Part shown: positions 1-4,841 of the stretch, in pieces | How the letters are laid out: the number at the start of each line of letters is the position of its first letter | Position numbering within the stretch: the first letter of the stretch is position 1 | Assembly: GCA_030744635.1 (NCBI GenBank) | Contig: JASLQE010000023.1 | Coordinates: forward strand, 1-5,839 | Source: Dehalococcoidia bacterium | Lineage (GTDB): Bacteria > Chloroflexota > Dehalococcoidia > JACVQG01 > JAHKAY01 | Direction: 5' to 3' | Length of the DNA: 5,839 nucleotides | Notes under the pieces: model-generated | What the model saw: only the letters and a program-made list of their open reading frames with translations | What the model was told of the DNA's origin: nothing | The model's database searches: none | Made by a program: the position numbers and the translations under genes

Positions 1-442
1 CCGCCACCAGGGCCATATCGTCGGGGTTCATCTCACGGCTGGTGCGGCCGTCGGGCAGGGTGAAGGGGGACGGCGACAGGGGATGTGGCGTGAGGCGCGC
101 GCCAGCCGCCACACCGGCGTGCATAAGCTGCACGGCCACCCGTGCGCCGCCGCTGTGGATGGCCCCCACCAGCTTACGCAGGCCAGGCAGGAAACGGTCA
201 TCATCTATAACTAACTGCCGGGGAGAAGCCTTGGCACTTACGGTGTCCAGGCAGGCACCCTCCACCACTATCAGCCCCGCACCACCTTCGGCCCGTGCCC
301 GGTAGTAGTCTATGGTGCGCTGAGTGGCCAGGCCATCCCTGTCCCCCAGGTTAGTGCCCATGGGGGGCATCACCACCCGGTTCTTTAGCTCCAACCCACC
401 GATGCGCATCGGACTGAACAGCACAGACCCCGTTGCAGCCAT
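1..442 (-). CDS. NADH:flavin oxidoreductase, Old Yellow Enzyme family (N-terminal 147 aa, runs off left edge)
   Basis: The reverse strand is open from ATG at 442 to the window edge with no stop, giving the first 147 residues. The opening LFSPMRIGGLELKNRVVMPPMG is the typical N-terminus of the FMN-binding TIM barrel shared by Old Yellow Enzyme and 2,4-dienoyl-CoA reductase (FadH-like) proteins. Further landmarks are YYRARAEGGAGLIVVEG (about 46-62), QLMHAG (105-110, the family's QLxHxG strand with the active-site-side Gln and His) and a SPS...SREMNPDDM segment (123-143). The usual Arg after QLxHAG is Val here. Family members are FMN enzymes that reduce activated C=C bonds with NAD(P)H. The missing C-terminus decides whether this is a single-domain enzyme (~350 aa) or a longer FadH/BaiCD-like one with Fe-S and second flavin domains. 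GGGGG at 447-451 lies 4 nt before the ATG. Family is secure; substrate is unknown. Confidence 0.9.
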   Translation of the reverse strand, partial: MAATGSVLFSPMRIGGLELKNRVVMPPMGTNLGDRDGLATQRTIDYYRARAEGGAGLIVVEGACLDTVSAKASPRQLVIDDDRFLPGLRKLVGAIHSGGARVAVQLMHAGVAAGARLTPHPLSPSPFTLPDGRTSREMNPDDMALVA

Positions 443-471
443 CAGGCCCCCTTTTAGAACAGATTTAGCCC

Positions 472-480
472 ATTATACCA
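472..480 (-). promoter_or_regulatory. extended -10 promoter for the flavin oxidoreductase
   Basis: On the minus strand TGGTATAAT gives a consensus TATAAT (472-477) preceded by the TGn extended -10 element. No good -35 hexamer lies 16-18 bp upstream, which an extended -10 can compensate for. The predicted start near 465 leaves a leader of about 23 nt containing the GGGGG ribosome binding site before ATG at 442. Inferred from motif and spacing only. Confidence 0.6.
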
Positions 481-522
481 CCCGTCCCTCAATGCAGGGC
501 TTGGCCACCCCACCACCCACCC

Positions 523-531
523 TGCTATAAT
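523..531 (+). promoter_or_regulatory. extended -10 promoter for the CoA-transferase
   Basis: TGCTATAAT is again TATAAT (526-531) with a TGn extension. TTGGCC at 501-506 is a poor, 19-bp-spaced -35 candidate. The predicted start near 538 gives a leader of about 21 nt, just enough for the strong ribosome binding site AGGAGGT at 548-554, which is followed after 4 nt by ATG at 559. It mirrors the facing promoter at 472-480: both read TGnTATAATGGG. Confidence 0.6.
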
Positions 532-558
532 GGGGCATATTTTCGGCAGGAGGTAAAT

Positions 559-1752
559 ATGGCCACACCGCTGGAGGGCATAAAGGTGGTGGAGATGGCA
601 CGGGGCTGGGCCGGGCCGGGGGCAGGAATGTACCTGGCCGACCAGGGGGCCATGGTCATAAAGGTGGAGCCCCCCGGCGGCGACGATGCCCGCCGCTTCT
701 ACACCTCCGCCCCCATCCAAGGTGAGGACCGGGGCTTCCTGGTGGTCAACCGCAACAAGCGCGGCATGGTGGTGAGCCTCGCCACCGAAAGGGGCAGGGA
801 AATAGTACACCGCCTGCTTGAGGACACCGATGTTTTCCTGGAGAACTTCCGCCCCGGTGTGGCGGAGAAGCTGGGCATGGACTATGACACCCTCCACCCC
901 AGGCATCCTCGACTCATATACGCATCCCTTAGCGGCCTGGGGGCCAGAGGCCCTTATTCCGGTCTGCCAGCCTACGATATGGTGGTCCAGGCCTTCTCCG
1001 GCATTATGGGACAGCGGCACCACCCGGATGGCACCCCTATGAACGCCGGTGTCTGGGTGACGGACTGCTCCACCCCCATGATGCTGGCCTACGGGATCAC
1101 CCTGGCCCTGCTGGTGCGGGAGCGCACCGGCGTGGGGCAACGGGTGGAGACGGCCCTGCTAAACCAGGGCCTGGCCATGCAGTCGGTAGAACTGGTGAGG
1201 GGGGAGGCGGACCGGCAGCGTGCCCCCCAAAAGTACTCGGCCCAACCCATGTATTCCCCCTACCAGTGCGCCGACGGCCAGTGGCTGGTATGCGTGGTGG
1301 TCAACAACGACCAGTGGCACCGCCTTTGCCGAGCGCTGGATGCGGAGGCCCTGGCCGAAGACCCCGAGTTTGATGACCCCCTGAAACGGGCACGGGGGAC
1401 TGAGGTGCTCTACGCCATTATGTCAAACCTCTACGCCAGCCGGCCCAGGGACGAATGGCTGGAAGTGCTTAGAGAGGCCGACCTGGCCGTGGCCCCGGTG
1501 CTGCGCCGGGAGGAGGTGTTCACTCACCCCCAGTTCCTTGAGAATGACCTGATAGCGGAGGTTGAGCACCCCACGGCGGGCAAGCTGAATATGATGGGTA
1601 TACCGGTTAAGCTAAGCGAGACCCCGCCCCGGACCCCGGAGTCCACCGTGGCCTCCCCCACCCTGGGTCAGCACACCCGGCAGGTGCTGCTGGAGCACGG
1701 CTTCTCCGAAACGGACGTAGCCTCTCTATACGACGAGGGAATAGTGGGCTGA
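559..1752 (+). CDS. CaiB/BaiF family (class III) CoA-transferase
   Basis: This complete 397-aa protein matches the usual ~380-430 aa of the family. It opens with LEGIKVVEMARGWAGPGAGMYLADQGAMVIKVE, the Rossmann-like N-terminal segment. Then come the NRNKRG motif (64-69), the ENFRPGVAEKLGMDY segment (95-109) and YDMVVQAFSGIMG (139-151). Asp169 in the WVTDCST stretch is at the position of the catalytic aspartate (Asp169 in formyl-CoA transferase) that forms the aspartyl-CoA thioester. RERTGVGQRVETALL (187-201) and the late PVLRREEVFTHPQF segment are also typical. Such enzymes move CoA between carboxylic acids in the cytoplasm; some relatives are 2-methylacyl-CoA racemases. The normal glycine after the catalytic Asp region (DxxTG) is replaced by DCSTP, so the oxalate/formyl-type substrate should not be assumed. 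The start is fixed by AGGAGGT at 548-554. It diverges from a flavin oxidoreductase, which hints at shared acyl-CoA catabolism (inference). Confidence 0.93.
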   Translation: MATPLEGIKVVEMARGWAGPGAGMYLADQGAMVIKVEPPGGDDARRFYTSAPIQGEDRGFLVVNRNKRGMVVSLATERGREIVHRLLEDTDVFLENFRPGVAEKLGMDYDTLHPRHPRLIYASLSGLGARGPYSGLPAYDMVVQAFSGIMGQRHHPDGTPMNAGVWVTDCSTPMMLAYGITLALLVRERTGVGQRVETALLNQGLAMQSVELVRGEADRQRAPQKYSAQPMYSPYQCADGQWLVCVVVNNDQWHRLCRALDAEALAEDPEFDDPLKRARGTEVLYAIMSNLYASRPRDEWLEVLREADLAVAPVLRREEVFTHPQFLENDLIAEVEHPTAGKLNMMGIPVKLSETPPRTPESTVASPTLGQHTRQVLLEHGFSETDVASLYDEGIVG

Positions 1753-1773
1753 GGGGCCAGCACCCCTAATAAT

Positions 1774-1796
1774 AGGTGGTCCGACAACCATCTTTT
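1774..1796 (+). terminator. candidate intrinsic terminator, possibly bidirectional
   Basis: AGGTGGT (1774-1780) pairs with ACCATCT (1787-1793) around a 6-nt loop with one G-T wobble, and TTTT (1793-1796) follows. It lies 21 nt after the CoA-transferase stop. On the minus strand the same stem is followed by ATTATTA, so it may also stop transcription arriving from the gatCA side. A second short hairpin, AGGGG/CCCCT (1752-1767), overlaps the stop codon. The stem is short and the T-tract modest; no energy calculation was made. Confidence 0.45.
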
Positions 1797-1868
1797 ACCG
1801 CCCCCCTCCCCTGTGGGCTATGCCCGGTTACGCGGGATGGATGGGAACAAAATTCCCCGCTAAACGAT

Positions 1869-1937
1869 GTCGCCGGCAGCCACGATACAGACGCCGGAAT
1901 TCCGGCTACCGGTAGCGGTATCCCGGGCGAAGGCGAC
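1869..1937. repeat. cluster of nested palindromes
   Basis: A perfect 14-bp palindrome, GCCGGAATTCCGGC (1893-1906), overlaps a perfect 12-bp palindrome, GCTACCGGTAGC (1905-1916). Outside them GATAC (1884-1888) faces GTATC (1918-1922), and GTCGCC (1869-1874) faces GGCGAC (1932-1937), so the whole forms an imperfect inverted repeat ending at the stop codon of the 85-aa gene. It has no T-tract, so it is not a classical terminator. It could be a REP/MITE-like dispersed element, an mRNA 3'-end stabilising structure or a protein-binding site. The symmetry is seen directly; the role is unknown. Confidence 0.55.
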
Positions 1938-2194
1938 TACTCAGTTACCCGGTAGACATGGTCGCCGGGTCGCACCCGGTCCGGCACCTTGATGCCGATG
2001 GACTGCCCCGGCTGGGCCTCTTCCACATTAACATTGTCCACCTGCATGGAGCCCACTGACACCTCAAGGTCCGTGGTATGCCCATTGATGCGGATTATGT
2101 CTCCCACCTTGACGGGGGCGAAGAGTTCAATCCCGGCCACCACCACATGGGAGAAGAAGTGGGACACCCGGCCTATCTCTTCCTCCACTGCCAT
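1937..2194 (-). CDS. stand-alone EF-Tu domain-2-like / U32-C-terminal-like beta-barrel protein
   Basis: This complete 85-aa protein is almost entirely one small beta-barrel. It reads GRVSHFFSHVVVAGIEL (8-24), VKVGDIIRINGHTTDLEV (28-45), VGSMQVDNVNVEEAQPGQSIGIKV (47-70) and VRPGDHVYRV (74-83). The order (strand, KVGDxIxI, T-containing turn, V.SMQ...V..A.PG..VGIKV, V..GD.VY) matches domain 2 of translation GTPases, and even better the C-terminal barrel of U32-type proteins as I remember it. There is no GTPase domain, P-loop, signal peptide or membrane segment. AGGAGGT at 2200-2206 sits 5 nt before the ATG. It lies 41 bp downstream of gatA on the same strand, so cotranscription with gatCA is likely. 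Small proteins of this kind are labelled 'translation elongation factor-like' in archaea and some Chloroflexota; their function is unknown to me. A tRNA- or ribosome-related role is inference. Confidence 0.85.
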   Translation of the reverse strand: MAVEEEIGRVSHFFSHVVVAGIELFAPVKVGDIIRINGHTTDLEVSVGSMQVDNVNVEEAQPGQSIGIKVPDRVRPGDHVYRVTE

Positions 2195-2235
2195 GGCGCA
2201 CCTCCTACCTCAAGCATAGTGCCAGGCCAAGGCCT

Positions 2236-3693
2236 TTACAACGGGGGGGCCTGCTGGTGCCAGTCTGTCGCCTCCTGGAAGGCGTGGCCTATGCGCAGCA
2301 GGGTCTCTTCAGAAAGCCCTTTGCCCATAAGCTGCATTCCCACCGGCAGGCCTTCAACAAATCCTGCGGGTAGGGTGAGTGCCGGAATGCCGGCGATGTT
2401 GACCGGGATGGTGAAAATGTCTGAGAGGTACATCTGTATGGGGTCATCCACTTTCTCACCCAGCCTGAAGGGGACGGTAGGCGAAGACGGGGTAACCAGG
2501 GCATCGCACCTCTCAAAGGCGACCTCCAACTCACGGCGGATAAGCGTCCGCACCTTCTGTGCCTTGAGATAGTAAGCATCATAGTAGCCGGCCGATAGGG
2601 CATAGGTTCCCAGCATGATTCGCCGCTTCACCTCGGGGCCGAACCCCTGCTGGCGGGTCTGCTCCATGTCCTCCCACATGTTGGAGCCGCCGTGGGCGGA
2701 GAAGCCGTACTTGACGCCATCGTAGCGGGCCAGGTTGGCAGAGCACTCGGAGGGGGCGATTATATAGTAAGTGGGCAGGGCATATAGGGTGCTGGGCAGG
2801 GAGATACCCCACTCCACCCGTGCCCCCAGCCCCTCCAGGACACCGATGGCTTGCTTTAGCACATCGGCCACCCCCGGCTCCAACCCCGGAGGGAAGTACT
2901 CTATTGGCATCCCCAGCCTGAGGCCCTTGATGTCCGTTTGCAGGGCCCTGGAGTAGTCCGGCACCTGGTCGGGTATGGAGGTGGAGTCACGCAGGTCATG
3001 CCCGACGATGGCCTGAAGCACCAGGGCGCAGTCGGCCACCGAGCGTGTAAACGGGCCTATCTGGTCCAGAGAGCTGGCAAAGGCCACCAGCCCGTAGCGA
3101 GGCACCAGACCGTAGGTAGGCTTGAGGCCCGCCAGCGAGCAGAACCCCGCCGGCTGGCGGATGCTGCCCCCGGTATCCGACCCCAGGGCAAACGCCACTT
3201 CCCCGGAGGCCACCGCTGCCGCTGAGCCTCCTGAGGAGCCACCCGGCACCCGTTTCAGGTCCCACGGGTTATGGGTGGGGAAGAAGGCCGAGTTCTCCGT
3301 GGAGGAGCCCATGGCGAACTCGTCCATGTTGGTCTTGCCCACCATCACCATGCCGGCCGCCTGGAGCCGCTCCACCACGGTGGCGTTGTAAGGGGGCACA
3401 AAGTCTTCCAGCATACGGGAGCCGCAGGAGGTGCGGATGCCACGGGTGCACATGTTATCTTTGATGGCCGCAGGTATGCCGGTAAGCGGTGTGGCAGTCC
3501 CATCCCGGAAGCGGGCTTCAGCCTGCGCCACCCCCCGGCTGGCGGCCTCCTCGGTAACGGTGAGAAAGGCCCGCACCCGTCCGTCCACGGTTCTTATCCG
3601 CTCCAAGGCGGCCTGTGCCACATCGGCGCAGGAAAGCTCCCGCCGCTTGAGGCGCAGGTGCAGCTCACCGATGGTGAGGTAAGGGGAGAGCAA
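2236..3693 (-). CDS. gatA: Asp-tRNA(Asn)/Glu-tRNA(Gln) amidotransferase subunit A
   Basis: This is the glutamine amidase subunit of GatCAB, which releases ammonia from glutamine and channels it to GatB to amidate misacylated Glu-tRNA(Gln) or Asp-tRNA(Asn). All parts of the amidase Ser-cisSer-Lys triad are visible: Lys78 (GIPAAIKDN), Ser153 (PGGSSGGS) and Ser177 (GSDTGGSIRQ). Other GatA landmarks are NMDEFAMGSSTENSAF (122-137), GLKPTYGLVPRYGLVAFASS, GFGPEVKRRIMLGTYALSAGYYDAYYLKAQKVR (350-382) and PVNIAGIPALTLPAG. The frame stays open upstream to an ATG at 3927, but that region is gatC in another frame and encodes no GatA-like sequence. The best start is TTG at 3693, one nt after the gatC stop, with GGAAGAA (3698-3704) upstream. 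This gives 485 aa, normal for the family. No ATG or GTG fits. gatB is absent from the window. Confidence 0.96.
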   Translation of the reverse strand: MLSPYLTIGELHLRLKRRELSCADVAQAALERIRTVDGRVRAFLTVTEEAASRGVAQAEARFRDGTATPLTGIPAAIKDNMCTRGIRTSCGSRMLEDFVPPYNATVVERLQAAGMVMVGKTNMDEFAMGSSTENSAFFPTHNPWDLKRVPGGSSGGSAAAVASGEVAFALGSDTGGSIRQPAGFCSLAGLKPTYGLVPRYGLVAFASSLDQIGPFTRSVADCALVLQAIVGHDLRDSTSIPDQVPDYSRALQTDIKGLRLGMPIEYFPPGLEPGVADVLKQAIGVLEGLGARVEWGISLPSTLYALPTYYIIAPSECSANLARYDGVKYGFSAHGGSNMWEDMEQTRQQGFGPEVKRRIMLGTYALSAGYYDAYYLKAQKVRTLIRRELEVAFERCDALVTPSSPTVPFRLGEKVDDPIQMYLSDIFTIPVNIAGIPALTLPAGFVEGLPVGMQLMGKGLSEETLLRIGHAFQEATDWHQQAPPL

Positions 3694-3694
3694 C

Positions 3695-3985
3695 CTATTC
3701 TTCCAGTACCGCCTGGACCCGGAAGTAGCCCTCCTCGGGGCGTGGGGCATTAGCCAGGATATCCTCCGGCGAGAAGGAGTCCTCGGACAAGTCCTCCCGC
3801 AATACGCTGTGCAGCGGAACGACATAGGCGGTGGGCAGGATATCGGAGGTGTCCAACCCCTGTAACACCTGGAAGTGCTCCAGGATGGACGAAAGCTGCT
3901 CCCGCATACGCTCCACATCCTCCGCACTTAGCCCCAGGCGGGCCAGCTTAGCGATGTGGCTTACTTCTTCCTGCGTCAGGGCCAT
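3695..3985 (-). CDS. gatC: Asp-tRNA(Asn)/Glu-tRNA(Gln) amidotransferase subunit C
   Basis: This complete 96-aa protein is the small subunit that wraps around and stabilises GatA-GatB. The N-terminal EEVSHIAKLARLGLSAEDVERM, central LSSILEHFQVLQGLDTSDILPTAYVV, LREDLSEDSFSPEDILANAP and final EEGYFRVQAVLEE follow the GatC pattern in order and length. The usual VPxV near the end reads VQAV here. It is first in a gatC-gatA-barrel protein operon and ends 1 nt before the gatA TTG, so the two are probably translationally coupled. ATG at 3985 has no ribosome binding site, and a near-consensus promoter lies so close (-10 ends 9 nt before the ATG) that the mRNA would have only about 2-4 leader nucleotides. 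Start choice is supported by alignment to the family N-terminus. Confidence 0.95.
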   Translation of the reverse strand: MALTQEEVSHIAKLARLGLSAEDVERMREQLSSILEHFQVLQGLDTSDILPTAYVVPLHSVLREDLSEDSFSPEDILANAPRPEEGYFRVQAVLEE

Positions 3986-3994
3986 ACGCAGGCT

Positions 3995-4023
3995 ATTCTA
4001 TCTTCGCGGCCTCAGGGTGTCAA
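3995..4023 (-). promoter_or_regulatory. sigma70-type promoter of the gatCA operon
   Basis: On the minus strand a perfect -35 TTGACA (4018-4023) is followed by an ideal 17-bp spacer and TAGAAT (3995-4000, five of six -10 positions). The predicted start is at about 3986-3988, only 2-4 nt before the gatC ATG at 3985. This fits the lack of a ribosome binding site there and predicts a leaderless or nearly leaderless transcript. Confidence 0.7.
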
Positions 4024-4065
4024 TCGTAAGACAGGGCTGTGCCACAGGCCGCCGGTTTGACACCC
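4015..4065. promoter_or_regulatory. inverted repeat embracing both divergent -35 boxes; candidate operator
   Basis: GGGTGTCAA (4015-4023) and TTGACACCC (4057-4065) are perfect 9-bp inverted copies separated by 33 bp. Six bases of each arm are the -35 hexamer of the promoter reading outward on that side, but the CCC extension is shared too. Between them a second dyad, GGGCTGTG-C-CACAGGCC (4034-4050, 7 of 8 pairs), has nearly the same centre (4042 versus 4040). A shared regulator binding centrally is possible; coincidence of two consensus -35 boxes explains part of the outer repeat. Confidence 0.4.
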
Positions 4066-4086
4066 CGTACGCCAGAGGAATAAAAT
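4057..4086 (+). promoter_or_regulatory. sigma70-type promoter of the Nfu-like gene
   Basis: A perfect -35 TTGACA (4057-4062) is followed by an 18-bp spacer and TAAAAT (4081-4086, five of six -10 positions). The predicted start near 4093 leaves a leader of about 23 nt that includes the AAGGAG ribosome binding site, unlike the leaderless arrangement on the opposite side. Confidence 0.7.
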
Positions 4087-4102
4087 GGAGTCAAGTACCC
4101 GA

Positions 4103-4108
4103 AAGGAG
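4103..4108 (+). promoter_or_regulatory. ribosome binding site that decides the Nfu-like start
   Basis: AAGGAG lies 7 nt before ATG at 4116 but only 1 nt before the in-frame ATG at 4110. The spacing selects 4116 as the start. The frame is open further upstream, to 3831, but that stretch is antisense to gatC and lies before the promoter. Confidence 0.7.
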
Positions 4109-4115
4109 CATGGGC

Positions 4116-4340
4116 ATGAAAGAAGATGTAGAGAAAGTCCTGGAAGAAGTAAGGGCTTTTCTGAAGGCCGATGGCGGCGATGTTGAGCTGGTGGATGTGA
4201 GTGAGGATGGAATAGTGAAGGTGCGGCTGACGGGGGCCTGTGGTAGCTGCCCCATGTCCACCATGACTCTCAAGAACGGCATTGAGCGTATCATCAAGAA
4301 GGAACTCCCTCAGATAGCCGAGGTAGTGGCTGTAGATTAG
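4116..4340 (+). CDS. NifU C-terminal-domain (Nfu-type) iron-sulfur cluster protein
   Basis: This complete 74-aa protein consists only of the NifU C-terminal domain. KVLEEVRAFLKADGGDVELVDV (8-28) is the classic first helix and 'adGGdvelv' strand. The CxxC motif is Cys42-Gly-Ser-Cys45 in LTGACGSCPMSTMTLKNGIERII (38-60), and an IAEVVAV strand ends the protein. Family members hold a bridging [4Fe-4S] cluster between the two CxxC motifs of a dimer and pass it to apoproteins. There is no N-terminal NifU scaffold domain and no A-type domain as in E. coli NfuA, so this is a minimal carrier or scaffold in the cytoplasm. It diverges from gatCA and converges on lysC with only 12 bp between stop codons. 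No other Fe-S assembly gene is in the window. Confidence 0.93.
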   Translation: MKEDVEKVLEEVRAFLKADGGDVELVDVSEDGIVKVRLTGACGSCPMSTMTLKNGIERIIKKELPQIAEVVAVD

Positions 4341-4352
4341 CCCCTTCCCACC

Positions 4353-4841
4353 CTAATCCCCCGTCTTCTCCATCTCAAACGCATGGTGCAGGATCCCTAC
4401 CGCTTCTCGCACCTTGTCCTCATCTATGATGCAGGTTATCCGTATCTCGGATGTGGTTATGAGTTGGATGTTTATCCCCTCCTGCGCCAGCACCCGGAAC
4501 ATCCGGGCGGCATACCCCGGTGTATTCTGAATGCCGCTGCCCACTATGCTCACCTTAGCCAGCGCGCTGTCGCTCAATAGCTCGCGGGCGCCCAACCCGG
4601 GCAAAACCTCCTTGATGATATCCAATGACCTGGCCAGGTCACCGCGGGACACCGTGAATGTCAGGTCGGTGATATTCTCCATGCTGGCGTTCTGGACTAT
4701 GGTGTCCACGCTGACATCTGCCCTGGCCAGGGGCTCGAACACGGCGGCGGCAATCCCTGGCCTATCGGGTACCCCGGCTACCGTGATTTTAGCCACATCC
4801 GTATCGTGAGCGATGCCCCTTACTTTGTTTCGTACTTCCAT
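4353..4841 (-). CDS. lysC: predicted aspartokinase beta (regulatory) subunit from an internal in-frame start
   Basis: Met246 of the aspartate kinase is preceded by GGAGG (4849-4853) at an ideal 7-nt spacing, inside the coding sequence. Initiation here gives a 162-aa protein, MEVRNKVRGIAH..., with just the two ACT domains and no kinase domain. From family knowledge, Bacillus subtilis aspartokinase II, Corynebacterium and Thermus enzymes make such a beta subunit from an in-frame internal start at the equivalent place (residue 246 in B. subtilis, as I recall), giving alpha2beta2 enzymes. The site falls in the linker between kinase and ACT domains. The sequence supports this well; whether it is used is inference. 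Confidence 0.65.
   Translation of the reverse strand: MEVRNKVRGIAHDTDVAKITVAGVPDRPGIAAAVFEPLARADVSVDTIVQNASMENITDLTFTVSRGDLARSLDIIKEVLPGLGARELLSDSALAKVSIVGSGIQNTPGYAARMFRVLAQEGINIQLITTSEIRITCIIDEDKVREAVGILHHAFEMEKTGD

Noticed and set aside
454..1140. Long minus-strand open frame (228 codons) antisense to the CoA-transferase
   Set aside because: It has low-complexity His/Gly/Ala composition with no recognisable family, covers the divergent promoter region, and lies opposite a well-supported gene in GC-rich DNA where antisense frames stay open by chance.
1800..1868. Possible RNA gene or small ORF between the convergent genes
   Set aside because: There is no tRNA cloverleaf. GGGAA/TTCCC (1843-1857) is a single short hairpin, and no start plus ribosome binding site leads a convincing frame.
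3271..3753. Plus-strand open frame of 160 codons opposite gatA
   Set aside because: It is a shadow of the highly conserved GatA frame, with His/Gly-rich composition and no family match.
3694..3927. 78-residue N-terminal extension of gatA
   Set aside because: The extension is Arg/Cys/Ser/Trp-rich, unlike any GatA, and is simply gatC read in another frame.
3831..4115. Upstream extension of the Nfu-like protein to 169 aa
   Set aside because: It is antisense to gatC, precedes the TTGACA/TAAAAT promoter, and the domain is complete from ATG 4116.
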